64,000 bases of DNA from Sphingobacterium sp. SGR-19 (GTDB taxonomy: Bacteria > Bacteroidota > Bacteroidia > Sphingobacteriales > Sphingobacteriaceae), in NCBI RefSeq assembly GCF_011043555.1, contig NZ_JAAKGS010000001.1:124001-188000 (forward strand), in the 5' to 3' direction. Of the stretch, positions 45,346 through 54,364 are shown piece by piece (within the stretch, counting starts at the first letter, position 1; the number at the start of each line of letters is the position of its first letter). Both the position numbers and the translations under genes were made by a program. The notes beneath the pieces are model-generated. The model searched no databases and was not told the DNA's origin. It worked only from the letters and a program-made list of their open reading frames with translations.

Positions 45346-47028
45346 ATGAAAAGAGCACTTAATAAAATAGTTACGATGATGTTGGCCACCGGTTTGTTAA
45401 CAGGTTGTGCCGATTTCCTGGACGAAACACCCAATGGGGTGCTTAGTTCAGATCAGGTAAATGACGTGGATAGGCTGCTTACGGCGACCTACTCGGCTTT
45501 GGGAAACGATCACTACGATGTACCTTTTAGCTTATGGCCTTACGGTACTGTCCGCTCAGATGACGCCTATAAAGGCGGCTCTGGTCCGCAGGATATACAG
45601 GTTTTTCATTTCTTGGAAGTATCCAATAATATCATGACCAATTTTGGCGAGGTGGATCGTCTATGGTTTCAATGTTACCTTGCCATCTCCCGTGCGAATA
45701 CGACAATCCGTACGATACACGAAGCTGGTGACTTTGAGGGTAAAGAAGTAAAACTAGCAGAAACCCGTTTTTTGCGGGGGCATTTTTACTTTATGCTTAA
45801 AATCCTGTTCAAATATGTACCCTATATAGACGAAAATACACCAATCGATAGCTATGAAACCGTGTCCAATCGGGAACTGTCGAACGATGAGCTTTGGCAG
45901 AAAATCGTTGATGACTTTCAATATGCTGTAGATAATTTACCTCCGACACAAACGGAGATCGGGCGGGCTAATCAGACGGCTGCTGCTGCATACCTAGCAA
46001 AAGCTTATTTGTATAAGGCATATAGGCAAGGTGATCCGGAGCGAAATACCGTCACAGGAATTGATGCGGCAGACTTGGAAAAAGTGTTGCAAAACACACA
46101 GATCGTGTTATCTTCGGACTACAGCCTGGAAGCTGATTTTGCCTTCAATTTTTTGCCCGGTAGTTATGAAAATGGTAAAGAAGCTATATTTTCCGTACAA
46201 TATTCGAAGGACGATGGAACGAAATTCGGACGGGTAAACCTGTCGGATGTCCTTTCGGTACCGATGGGGTTAGGTTGTTGTGATTTTAAAAAACCAAGCC
46301 AGAGTTTGGTCAACGCTTTCCGCACAACCGGCAATGGGTTACCAATAGAAAATTACAATACATTGGATAACTATAGTAACACAGAAAAATACGATCCAAG
46401 ACTTTTCCATACGGTAGCCATCCCGGGTTTACCTTATAAATACAATACAGACCGTTTGTATGAAGAAAATTGGAACCGTAACCCGGCAGATTATTCTGTA
46501 TACGCTTCGTTAAAAGAAAATGTAGACCCCGACTGCGATTGTTTTGTACCGATGGTTCCTTTCTATGCCAATACCAAAAATCGGATTCTGATTCGTTTCG
46601 CTGATGTCTTATTGATGCGGGCTGAGGCACTTATCGAACTACATCGTCCTCAAGAAGCTTTGCCTTTAATCAATGAGATACGCGCCCGTGCAAAAAGTAG
46701 CATGCAGTTCACAGGTTACACCAGCGACAAGACACTTATTGAAACTTATAGAGACGGTGTGAATATTAACTGGAGTGAATCAGTCGCCCGGGAAGCACTA
46801 CGATGGGAGAGACGGCTGGAATTGGCTATGGAAAACGAACGTTTTTTTGATTTGGTGCGTTGGGGCGTAGCCGAGCAGACTATGAACGCTTATTACAATG
46901 CGGAACGGTCGCGCCGATCGTATTATGCTTCTGCACAGTTTGCAGCGAATAAGCACGAGTACCTGCCTATTCCCGAAGCACAGATTAGGTTAAGTAAGTA
47001 TCTGTACCAACAGAATCCTGGATATTAA
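45346..47028 (+). CDS. SusD/RagB-family lipoprotein (fructan locus)
   Basis: A 560-residue SusD homologue. Lipoprotein leader LATGLLTGC with ADFLDETPNGVLS next; TPR-type helices around AETRFLRGHFYFMLKILF (about residue 140); ILIRFADVLLMRAEALIEL (about 410) and EALRWERRLELAMENERFFDLVRWG (about 485) are the family hallmarks, and it ends with EYLPIPEAQIRLS. It would cap the SusC barrel at the cell surface and bind fructan. Same operon, 26 bp before the next gene. Confidence 0.95.
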   Translation: MKRALNKIVTMMLATGLLTGCADFLDETPNGVLSSDQVNDVDRLLTATYSALGNDHYDVPFSLWPYGTVRSDDAYKGGSGPQDIQVFHFLEVSNNIMTNFGEVDRLWFQCYLAISRANTTIRTIHEAGDFEGKEVKLAETRFLRGHFYFMLKILFKYVPYIDENTPIDSYETVSNRELSNDELWQKIVDDFQYAVDNLPPTQTEIGRANQTAAAAYLAKAYLYKAYRQGDPERNTVTGIDAADLEKVLQNTQIVLSSDYSLEADFAFNFLPGSYENGKEAIFSVQYSKDDGTKFGRVNLSDVLSVPMGLGCCDFKKPSQSLVNAFRTTGNGLPIENYNTLDNYSNTEKYDPRLFHTVAIPGLPYKYNTDRLYEENWNRNPADYSVYASLKENVDPDCDCFVPMVPFYANTKNRILIRFADVLLMRAEALIELHRPQEALPLINEIRARAKSSMQFTGYTSDKTLIETYRDGVNINWSESVAREALRWERRLELAMENERFFDLVRWGVAEQTMNAYYNAERSRRSYYASAQFAANKHEYLPIPEAQIRLSKYLYQQNPGY

Positions 47029-47054
47029 AAAGAGGGTTTGAAAAATAAAATCGT

Positions 47055-48164
47055 ATGAACACGTTAAAAATAATCATCAATATAGGACTGGTTCTACTAC
47101 TCGGCGGGCTTTTTAATGCCTGCAAGCAAGAAGTAGCCGATTCGCTGGATTTGAATGCTGATGTCCATGTGCTGGCGTTTAAAGTAGCCCATGTTAATGG
47201 CGTCGTAGATAACGAAACCGGAACAATCACGGTTCTAGTTCCAGCGGGTACCGATTTATCCGCTGTCGCACCTGTTATCGATTTGCCTGCCAATGCAGCA
47301 ATAAAGCCAGCTTCCGGAGTTGCGCAGAATTTCCAGTTTTCTGCTAGTTCGCCAGTAATATACCGTGTGTATAATGGAAATGTATTCCAGACGTATCGCG
47401 TAATAGTTAAGGAAATCAAAGCCGAAATAACAGCTTTTCGTATCGGGAACCGTACCGGTATGATCAACCAAAATGATAACAGTATTGTCATTTATTTACC
47501 CGAGGGTACCGATCTGACCCAGCTTAGCCCGATGGTAGAATACACCGACGGGGCAGAAATATCTCCGGCACAAGGAAACTATGTTGATTTCAGTTCGCCG
47601 GTAACCTATACGTTGTCGTATATGGGAGAAACGTTCAGCTATACAGCCACGGCAATAATAGGAGATGAGCCGAAGCAGCCGTTGATCATCTTCAACGGTG
47701 AAAACATTGCCCCCCAATGGGCGGATTTGGGAACGGCGGTTGAAAACCAAAGTAACAACCCTAAAACCGATGGAATCAATGCTTCACCTTTATGTGTTTC
47801 CATGGTGCGAAATGCAGTTACAGGAGAAGGATGGCATGGAGGAGCACTTTGGAACGAGAACAAAGTAAACATCGATCCCGCTGAATATAACCGTTTCTCC
47901 ATTATGGTGCTTAAACAGGTGGCTGGAGATGTACAGCTTGAAATACAATCTGATGGCGAAAACAATAAGGATTGGTTAAGAGCATGGTATTCCGAAGATC
48001 ATCTCGGTGAATGGCAGGAGTTGATTTTTGAAATTCCTGCGAATCGCACAGCGATCATTAATAATATCCTGGTGATGCCGCATGAGCACCCTAACGGGTC
48101 GCCTCTGGCTTTCGAAACACAGCGGATGTATTGGGACGAATTGAAAGCACTTCCTAAAGAATAA
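47055..48164 (+). CDS. Surface glycan-binding lipoprotein with two DUF5018-like repeats
   Basis: A 369-residue lipoprotein (leader LLLGGLFNAC) in the SusE/SusF position. Two similar modules follow each other: HVLAFKVAHVNGVVDNETGTITVLVPAGTD (about 35-64) and a second one starting EITAFRIGNRTGMINQNDNSIVIYLPEGTD (about 123), each an all-beta DUF5018-like repeat. The remaining ~170 residues form a beta-sandwich resembling a carbohydrate-binding module, with several exposed-looking Trp residues (QWADLG, EGWHGGALWNEN, DWLRAWYSEDHLGEWQ). Likely function is binding fructan at the surface; no catalytic motif is seen. Confidence 0.75.
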   Translation: MNTLKIIINIGLVLLLGGLFNACKQEVADSLDLNADVHVLAFKVAHVNGVVDNETGTITVLVPAGTDLSAVAPVIDLPANAAIKPASGVAQNFQFSASSPVIYRVYNGNVFQTYRVIVKEIKAEITAFRIGNRTGMINQNDNSIVIYLPEGTDLTQLSPMVEYTDGAEISPAQGNYVDFSSPVTYTLSYMGETFSYTATAIIGDEPKQPLIIFNGENIAPQWADLGTAVENQSNNPKTDGINASPLCVSMVRNAVTGEGWHGGALWNENKVNIDPAEYNRFSIMVLKQVAGDVQLEIQSDGENNKDWLRAWYSEDHLGEWQELIFEIPANRTAIINNILVMPHEHPNGSPLAFETQRMYWDELKALPKE

Positions 48165-48168
48165 CGAT

Positions 48169-49764
48169 ATGAAAGCAATGATAGGCCTATTTCCAGTTTT
48201 ATTCTTTATACACCTGCTGGCAGGGTGCAAAAACAATGAGATACCTGCTCCGACCGATCCAGAACCCGACCCCACGGTTGATATGTCTATAACATGCAGT
48301 AACAAGCAAGAAGCCGGAGGATATCAGCTGTTTTATAAACCACAACAGGGCTTTGTGGGTGATCCGATGCCTTATTTCAATGCGGATGACAATAAATTTT
48401 ACTTGTTCTATCTGTATGAAAATGCAAATCATCATCCTATTTATCTGACAAGATCTGCTGATTTTGCATCTTTTGAAGGTTTTACAGAAATCATACCTTC
48501 TGGAGCGATAGGAAGTCAAGAAGAGTGGATAGGCACGGGGAGTTTTATAAAAAAAGATAATACGTACTATAGCTTTTATACCGGGCATAATGCCCATCTG
48601 AATCCAGCTGAAAAAGTGATGATGGCTACGTCATCGGATATGCTAAATTGGACGAAACAACCGGCAGCCGCCTTCCAAGCACCGGGCGGATATGATCAAA
48701 ATAACTTCCGAGATCCCCATGTTTATTGGGACGAAACGCGTAATAGCTATGTGATGCTGGTTACGACCCGTAAAGATGGTAAAGGGACACTTGCACGTTT
48801 TACATCTCCGGACTTGAGCAACTGGTCACTCATCGAGCCTTTAGTAGCAACAACGTCTGACCATCCCGGAAAGCACGAAATAGAAACGGACTCGGAAATA
48901 TTGGAATGCCCGGATATATTTAAAATGGATAACCAATGGTACCTAACGTTTTCCCGTATTAATCGTGATGAGCATCGTAAAACCTTTTATCGGATTTCGG
49001 ATTCGCCCGATGGTCCGTGGAGGATTTGTCGTGATGCGGATGGACATCACGAGACGTTTGATGGGTTATACCTATATGCCGGAAAGACGGCGAGTAACGG
49101 CACTACACGTTACCTATCGGGATGGTGTTCTACCGGACAGACGGTAAACAGTAATAACGAGTTGCACTGGTCTGGATCGCTGATCTCGCACAAATTGGTA
49201 AAACAACCGAGTGGTAAACTGTATCCGGCTATTCCCGATGCCGTGGATGCAAAGTTTAATACAGAAGTGGCTTTTGCCCAGATAAAATCAGAAGGCAATG
49301 TTTCAAACGATGCGAATACTTTTACAATCAGTACCTCGTCTTCTGATCGGAGTTATGCACTATTCAATCGAAATACGGAACCGGTAAAGATTTCGATGAA
49401 AATAGATGCGTCACAATCTGAACGTTTTGGTTTTTCATTCGGGGCCTGTGATGATTTGTCAGAGGTTTATAGTGTATCTTTTGACTTAACTTCATCCAAT
49501 CGTTGGGAGATGCCTTCTCTATTTATGCATCAAGAAAATAGGAATTCCGCAACGAAGAAAGAACTCAATTTTACACCGCTCATTGTTCCGGCAAACCAGG
49601 TGTTTGATGTCAAGATCGTCATCGAAAACTCGATTTGTGTGGTCTACGTAAATAATAATGTTGCGTTTACCAATCGTATATACAAAATGCATGAAAACCC
49701 TTGGGCTATTTTTTCAGATAACGGGACAATAAAAATATCGGGAATGGCCATAACAAAATCCTGA
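48169..49764 (+). CDS. GH32-family fructan hydrolase lipoprotein, divergent subgroup
   Basis: A 531-residue lipoprotein (HLLAGC). The five-bladed propeller of GH32 can be followed: the nucleophile strand is GFVGDPMPYFNADDNKFYLF (about residues 60-79) in place of the usual WMNDPNG, the FRDPHVYWDE segment (about 181) holds the transition-state Asp and ILECPDIFKMDNQWYLTF (about 244) the acid/base Glu, so the catalytic triad is kept. The C-terminal ~150 residues form the beta-sandwich domain. The subgroup is known from Bacteroidota fructan loci. Secreted to the surface or periplasm. It starts 5 bp after the preceding stop. Confidence 0.85.
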   Translation: MKAMIGLFPVLFFIHLLAGCKNNEIPAPTDPEPDPTVDMSITCSNKQEAGGYQLFYKPQQGFVGDPMPYFNADDNKFYLFYLYENANHHPIYLTRSADFASFEGFTEIIPSGAIGSQEEWIGTGSFIKKDNTYYSFYTGHNAHLNPAEKVMMATSSDMLNWTKQPAAAFQAPGGYDQNNFRDPHVYWDETRNSYVMLVTTRKDGKGTLARFTSPDLSNWSLIEPLVATTSDHPGKHEIETDSEILECPDIFKMDNQWYLTFSRINRDEHRKTFYRISDSPDGPWRICRDADGHHETFDGLYLYAGKTASNGTTRYLSGWCSTGQTVNSNNELHWSGSLISHKLVKQPSGKLYPAIPDAVDAKFNTEVAFAQIKSEGNVSNDANTFTISTSSSDRSYALFNRNTEPVKISMKIDASQSERFGFSFGACDDLSEVYSVSFDLTSSNRWEMPSLFMHQENRNSATKKELNFTPLIVPANQVFDVKIVIENSICVVYVNNNVAFTNRIYKMHENPWAIFSDNGTIKISGMAITKS

Positions 49765-49818
49765 TAGGGATGTTTAATGAAATACTTTTATAAACAAATT
49801 ATTAAAGGAATAACAACG

Positions 49819-51333
49819 ATGAATAAATTAACAATTGGCTTATTCGCCCTTGCTTTAGTTGGATGCGGACCACAACAACCCTCCACGGAACATAACCAGC
49901 AGATCGATAATTTGGAAGACTTTCGCCCGGCTTATCACTTTTCTCCCAAAAAAGGTTGGATGAACGACCCCAACGGTCTGGTTTATCTGGATGGAACCTA
50001 CCATCTGTTTTTCCAACATAATCCGGATGATACAAAATGGGGGCCGATGCACTGGGGACATGCCACGAGTACGGATTTAGTTCACTGGGAGGAGCAGGAG
50101 ATCGCACTTTTCCCCGATAGCTTAGGCACCATCTTCTCAGGAAGTGCCGTTATCGACAAAGACAATACAGCAGGCTTTGGTGCGAATGCGTTAGTAGCTA
50201 TATACACCAATCATAGCCACGAAATCGAAGATCAGAAAACCGGGCTGCACCAAACCCAGAGTATCGCCTATAGTTTGGATCAAGGTAAGACATGGACGAA
50301 GTATGACGGTAATCCGGTATTGCCTAATCCGGGTATCTGGGATTTCCGCGATCCCAAGGTGATGTGGCATACCGAAACAAAGCAATGGATCATGACGCTT
50401 GCCACAAAGCAGTCCATTACCTTTTACGGTTCTAAAAATCTGAAAGAGTGGGAAAGACTAAGCGAGTTTGGCGAGGGGATAGGTGCACATGGAGGCGTAT
50501 GGGAATGTCCGGATTTATTACCGTTCTCTACAGCCGAAGGCGAGAAATGGGTATTGTTGGTTAGCATCAATCCCGGCGGACCGAACACCGGTTCGGCAAC
50601 GCAATATTTTGTCGGAGACTTCAACGGCAAAACCTTTACAACTGCACAGAATAATATCCGTTGGATGGATTACGGCCCGGACAATTACGCTGGCGTTACT
50701 TTTTCAAATACCGGCGACCGCAAATTACTGATCGGCTGGATGAGCAACTGGGAATATGCAAACGATGTTCCGGCATCTAATTGGCGAAGTGGGAATACGA
50801 TTGTGCGGGAATTGGGCTTAGTGAAAGAAGGTGATAAATGGTTGTTAACTTCTACCCCTGCTTCGGAAATTGATAAGGTAAGCAGCGAGGTAACAACCAA
50901 ATCCAAGTCGGTAGAATTAGCGAATGAAGCAGATTTAAGTGACGCTATCGCTTCCCTCCAGAATACCTTTGACGCATCGTTTACATTGAAAAAAGCTACG
51001 GGCTTCCGCGTAACGCTATCGAATGAAGAGGGAGATGCCTTGGTGTTTGGTTATGATGTGGACAAGCAGCAGTATTTCATCGATCGTTCAAAAGCGGGCG
51101 ACGCAAATTTCAGCGATAAATTTATCCATCGTCCGGTTGCACCACGATTGGTTCAAGGAGATGATTTGGATATTCGTTTCTTGTTGGATCGTAATTCCAT
51201 CGAATTATTTGCTGACGGAGGAAAAAGCAATATGAGTGCTTTATTCTTTACGAAGAAGCCGTTTACGAAATTGCAAATAGCAGCAGACGAAGCGAATATG
51301 CTGGATGGTTTTGAGGTGAAGGCGGTACGATAG
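49819..51333 (+). CDS. GH32 beta-fructosidase (levanase/inulinase type)
   Basis: A 504-residue lipoprotein (leader LFALALVGC) with complete GH32 motifs: KGWMNDPNGLVYLDGTYHLFF (about residue 43, nucleophile Asp), IFSGSAVIDKDN (about 107), WDFRDPKVMWH (about 173) and GVWECPDLLPF (about 225, acid/base Glu), then the C-terminal sandwich. It hydrolyses terminal or internal beta-fructosyl bonds; levan versus inulin cannot be decided from motifs. The frame is open to 49777, but the ATG at 49819 follows GGAATAAC and starts the signal peptide. Last gene of the fructan operon. Confidence 0.93.
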   Translation: MNKLTIGLFALALVGCGPQQPSTEHNQQIDNLEDFRPAYHFSPKKGWMNDPNGLVYLDGTYHLFFQHNPDDTKWGPMHWGHATSTDLVHWEEQEIALFPDSLGTIFSGSAVIDKDNTAGFGANALVAIYTNHSHEIEDQKTGLHQTQSIAYSLDQGKTWTKYDGNPVLPNPGIWDFRDPKVMWHTETKQWIMTLATKQSITFYGSKNLKEWERLSEFGEGIGAHGGVWECPDLLPFSTAEGEKWVLLVSINPGGPNTGSATQYFVGDFNGKTFTTAQNNIRWMDYGPDNYAGVTFSNTGDRKLLIGWMSNWEYANDVPASNWRSGNTIVRELGLVKEGDKWLLTSTPASEIDKVSSEVTTKSKSVELANEADLSDAIASLQNTFDASFTLKKATGFRVTLSNEEGDALVFGYDVDKQQYFIDRSKAGDANFSDKFIHRPVAPRLVQGDDLDIRFLLDRNSIELFADGGKSNMSALFFTKKPFTKLQIAADEANMLDGFEVKAVR

Positions 51334-51334
51334 G

Positions 51335-51353
51335 GCAGTAGAAATTCTACTGC
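51335..51353. terminator. Bidirectional hairpin at the end of the fructan operon
   Basis: GCAGTAGAA (51335-51343) and TTCTACTGC (51345-51353) form a perfect stem between two convergent genes; it overlaps the last codons of the minus-strand hypothetical gene (stop at 51347-51349). There is no long T-tract. Confidence 0.5.
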
Positions 51354-52024
51354 TCTCCCCACACAGTCTCTAACACCTGCACATCCTTTGTCAATTGCGC
51401 TGTTTTTTGCAGGATATCGCTATAGGTGCTGTACAGTATGTTGTATTGTTGGATATAACTGTCCAGGAGGAGATAAACATCTGCCAATACAGTTAGAAAC
51501 TGCTGGAGATCTTTATCGAGTGAAACGACATCCACATGCATATCTTCGTGGTGCCTAAAGACCGAATCAAGTACTTCAAAACGCAGTGGATCGATCGGTT
51601 TTTCCCCTCTGCAATAGGTATCCGCGATGGTGATATATTCCCTGTCACGCGTACCGATAACATCATAAAACTGTACCAGTTTACGATGCTGCTCGATGAC
51701 GCTGTTATAGAAGTTGCGCAATTCGACCTGAAAGCCAACCTCCAGTTCGGTATGCAAACTTTTGCTGGAGAAATCAACATGCTCTTTATAAAAACCAAAC
51801 ATATCGTTTAATTCATCTCGCTCTTCATCCAATTTATGGAGGTTTATGAGGGCAAGCTGCGCTTCGCCTTTTTCTTTTTCGAATAGGAGTTTCATACGCC
51901 AGACCTGGTCGTGTGCCAATCTATAATTATCCAAAGCTTGGGTCTCGTGATTTAGGGGGTAGCGATCGTCATGTGCTTGATAGCTGATGGTGCGGAGCGG
52001 ATGATCTATGGTAATAGTTTTCAT
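51347..52024 (-). CDS. Hypothetical protein, 225 aa, mostly alpha-helical
   Basis: I do not recognise the family. The start at 52024 is chosen because the longer frame to 52114 overlaps the previous stop and codes for an unconvincing leader. The protein has long amphipathic helices throughout (RLAHDQVWRMKLLFEKEKGE, LDEERDELNDMFGFYKEHV, LQQFLTVLADVYLLLDSYIQQ) and no leader or membrane span, so it is cytoplasmic and probably coiled-coil or a helical bundle. It follows the FN3-like gene by 86 bp in the same orientation. Confidence 0.6.
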   Translation of the reverse strand: MKTITIDHPLRTISYQAHDDRYPLNHETQALDNYRLAHDQVWRMKLLFEKEKGEAQLALINLHKLDEERDELNDMFGFYKEHVDFSSKSLHTELEVGFQVELRNFYNSVIEQHRKLVQFYDVIGTRDREYITIADTYCRGEKPIDPLRFEVLDSVFRHHEDMHVDVVSLDKDLQQFLTVLADVYLLLDSYIQQYNILYSTYSDILQKTAQLTKDVQVLETVWGEQ

Positions 52025-52110
52025 TTTTATATATTGGTTTTTAAACATACTAAAAAAATACGATAACCTAAGTATCCGACCTACTAACGTGCAGATCGGA
52101 TAAATAAAGG

Positions 52111-52728
52111 TCATACCACCACACAGCGTACAGTGTCGCTGTAATTAGGAGTTGGATTAGTGCCTAGATAGGTGATCCGGAATTCATATTCCTGTAGGTA
52201 GTCCAGATCCGAAATGCCCAATTTGGATTTTGTACTAAGTACCGTTGTCCATTCGTTGAGACTACCTGTCTTGCGGTATTCAAATTGGTAGAACCTTGCC
52301 GGGCGCCATGGATTGACGCGCAGCTGTACCGTGTTGGTTCCCGGATGGGTAACTACCGCACGCAGGTCGTTGGCCTTGGGTGATATCCCTGCGTTGGGAG
52401 CATTGTTCTTGCCGGGTACGAAGCCTGCCGCCAACACGATGTTGGGGTCGCCTTTAGCGACAGATTCTACATGTAGCGACAGGTCATAGAGCAGCTGCCT
52501 GACCAAAACTGCCTGCTGGTTTTTGATGACCACCTGCCGCATGTCTCTGAACGCCGCTTCGGATAAAGAATCCGTGTAATCCGCTAACGCAGTTTCCAAT
52601 AGTGTTACTTTCTCCGTGGCATCCGGAAACAGATCTGCATTCTCCTTTGATTTTTTGACCACGTTGGAGGCGTATTGAACCAACCTTGATTCCGTACGCG
52701 TTTTTGATGTTAGTACTGGCTTTGCCAT
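52111..52728 (-). CDS. Hypothetical protein with a C-terminal fibronectin type III-like domain
   Basis: A 205-residue protein. The N-terminal half is helical (KSKENADLFPDATEKV, LLETALADYTDSLSEAAFRD), the C-terminal ~90 residues look like an FN3 fold (AVVTHPGTNTVQLRVNPW, FYQFEYRKTGSLNEWTTV, LQEYEFRITYLG). No signal peptide is present, which is unusual for an FN3 protein. It is preceded by strong hairpins and followed by the helical hypothetical; the pair may form a functional unit. Family and role unknown. Confidence 0.65.
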   Translation of the reverse strand: MAKPVLTSKTRTESRLVQYASNVVKKSKENADLFPDATEKVTLLETALADYTDSLSEAAFRDMRQVVIKNQQAVLVRQLLYDLSLHVESVAKGDPNIVLAAGFVPGKNNAPNAGISPKANDLRAVVTHPGTNTVQLRVNPWRPARFYQFEYRKTGSLNEWTTVLSTKSKLGISDLDYLQEYEFRITYLGTNPTPNYSDTVRCVVV

Positions 52729-52764
52729 AATGATTAAATTTAAATTGTTGATAAAAAATTAATT

Positions 52765-52791
52765 AACGCCTCAAATATAGGGAGAGGCGTT
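52765..52791 (-). terminator. Hairpin upstream of the FN3-like gene
   Basis: AACGCCTC (52765-52772) and GAGGCGTT (52784-52791) form a perfect 8-bp stem; on the minus strand AATTAATTTTTT follows. It could end a minus-strand transcript coming from 52926-53117. Confidence 0.5.
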
Positions 52792-52797
52792 TCTTAA

Positions 52798-52862
52798 GAG
52801 GGGGGCTATTGGGGTCAACTTTTCCGCCGACACCGGATAGTTGTGACCCGATTAGCCCCCTC
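52798..52862. repeat. Long imperfect inverted repeat with inner hairpin
   Basis: GAGGGGGGCTATTGGGGTCA (from 52798) is matched by TGACCCGATTAGCCCCCTC at its far end (to 52862), about 22 paired bases with two or three mismatches, enclosing a small TCCG...CGGA hairpin. It is adjacent to the stem at 52765-52791. The compact structure in a gene-poor stretch looks like a structured RNA leader or a remnant mobile repeat. Confidence 0.5.
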
Positions 52863-52925
52863 GTCTTTATTTTTGTACCAGAAACGGCGTTTCCGATAAA
52901 TAAAAGCATATTTTGTGATGAGTAA

Positions 52926-53117
52926 TTACTTACCTTTGTGCATAAACAACGGCTCATTGTACATCACCAACGAATCAGATGTATTTACCAATATGCTAAA
53001 GGTGATGTGTTTTGGATCATTGGACTGGTACATTGGGCTACGGGTAATGACAGCTGGCCGAAAGCACATGTGCATCGGGGCATCGTTGATGTAAGCAGTA
53101 TCATTGGTGATGTCCAT
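52926..53117 (-). CDS. Doubtful small open frame, 63 codons, possibly a gene remnant
   Basis: The 544-bp stretch 52729-53272 has no convincing gene. The best frame on the minus strand reads DITNDTAYINDAPMHMC and later SNDPKHITFSILVNTSDSL, with a repeated NDxxxI pattern; in frame it extends upstream for eleven more codons without a start. It may be an eroded coding sequence or a short real protein, and I recognise no family. A plus-strand frame over the same bases is no better. Confidence 0.25.
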   Translation of the reverse strand: MDITNDTAYINDAPMHMCFRPAVITRSPMYQSNDPKHITFSILVNTSDSLVMYNEPLFMHKGK

Positions 53118-53272
53118 AGACCTGTTGGTGTGTATCGTTACGGCGTCGTTCTATTCATATGGCACAATGGTATAGCGCAATCAGTCAAAAGCGGTTTGCG
53201 TTGAGCCATCGGTCATGACCTATCAGACAGGACACACATGTAAGCAGAGAGAATGGTCTGTACCAGCGTCGA

Positions 53273-54286
53273 TTAAAACAACCGCTTCAATCGCGTGCTC
53301 TGCCGGTATTGTAGCGGACTTATCATAAAGCGTTTCGTAAAAAGGCGTTTGAAGTTTTTGGGACAGGCGAAATTTAAAGAAGCAGCGATGGTTGTAATCG
53401 GTGTATCGGAGTTCCGGATACATGCTCTCGCTTCCTGAAGCCTGTACTCGATAATCTGTTCGGTTACCTTAAAAGGTTTGTCTTGGAAAGCCCTTTTTAG
53501 TGTACTTTCACTGACATGCAGTGCGCTGGCAATTGTTTCGATATTGGTTTGATCGTCATAGAAATTGTCCCGGATATAAGCCATGGCTTTGTAATACAGC
53601 TCGATTTCGTGGTCTTTCTTGTCAACAGAGGGCGGTTCCATTTCCTGAAATACATGACGGAAGAACCGGATGTTCCAATTGGCCAACTGGTAATATGTAC
53701 TAAATGGTCGAAATTCCATCTGCTGTAGCCCGTCCAATATACGTTTAAGCTTGGCATGGAGACGCATCGTCCCGATGATACGATGCGAGATATTTTTTTC
53801 GGCTGCCGCCGCAAACAGGGGCTTCAATTGTGCATATTCAGCCGTCAGCTCCTGCAGCATACGGCCATCAATTCCTAATAACAGAAACCAGGAGCTGTTG
53901 TTACCTAACGAAATCAAGTGGTCATCGGCCAACGTTTGGTAGCAAAGCAACATATCGGTGGGTACGAGATGTCTACTGTCCAATGTCAACAAAATCCCGG
54001 TGCGCATATTAATTAGGAGCCAGAGGTAGTTTCCAGGAGTAGTAATCTGGATGGATAAGTCGGTGGATAGCTTTGTATCTTTGAATTCAAACCAACAGAA
54101 ATCTCTCCCGTTGAAATGGCGATAAGATACGTTCGTTTCTAACAGGGTGTTCAGCGTAGTGGTATGATGGACGATAGTAGCGCTATTCGATACAGATTCC
54201 GGAAGAAAGGCTAAGTAGCCGTCAAAAGGCTTGCTATTGTATATAGCGTGGACATTTGAAAATTCAACGGAACTGGTTTTAAGCAT
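53273..54286 (-). CDS. AraC-family transcriptional regulator
   Basis: A 337-residue protein with an N-terminal sensing region without a recognised domain and a C-terminal AraC/XylS double helix-turn-helix: IRDNFYDDQTNIETIASALHV with SESTLKRAFQDKPFKVTEQIIEYRLQEA, then TPITTIAASLNFACPKNFKRLF (about residues 230-325). The ATG at 54286 is preferred; the longer frame to 54331 starts with TTG. Divergence or operon links are weak: it is next to tRNA-His and precedes the gene-poor stretch. Targets are unknown. Confidence 0.88.
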   Translation of the reverse strand: MLKTSSVEFSNVHAIYNSKPFDGYLAFLPESVSNSATIVHHTTTLNTLLETNVSYRHFNGRDFCWFEFKDTKLSTDLSIQITTPGNYLWLLINMRTGILLTLDSRHLVPTDMLLCYQTLADDHLISLGNNSSWFLLLGIDGRMLQELTAEYAQLKPLFAAAAEKNISHRIIGTMRLHAKLKRILDGLQQMEFRPFSTYYQLANWNIRFFRHVFQEMEPPSVDKKDHEIELYYKAMAYIRDNFYDDQTNIETIASALHVSESTLKRAFQDKPFKVTEQIIEYRLQEARACIRNSDTPITTIAASLNFACPKNFKRLFTKRFMISPLQYRQSTRLKRLF

Positions 54287-54364
54287 GCTTTTTGTCGGTT
54301 TATTCCCTAAAGATAGTAAAAATTTAGGCAAACGCAGAACCTGAGATGCGGATATTCAAAACAA

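Noticed and set aside
52938-53204. Plus-strand frame of 88 codons
   Set aside because: It starts with GTG, has no recognisable pattern, and lies opposite an equally weak minus-strand frame with a plausible terminator.
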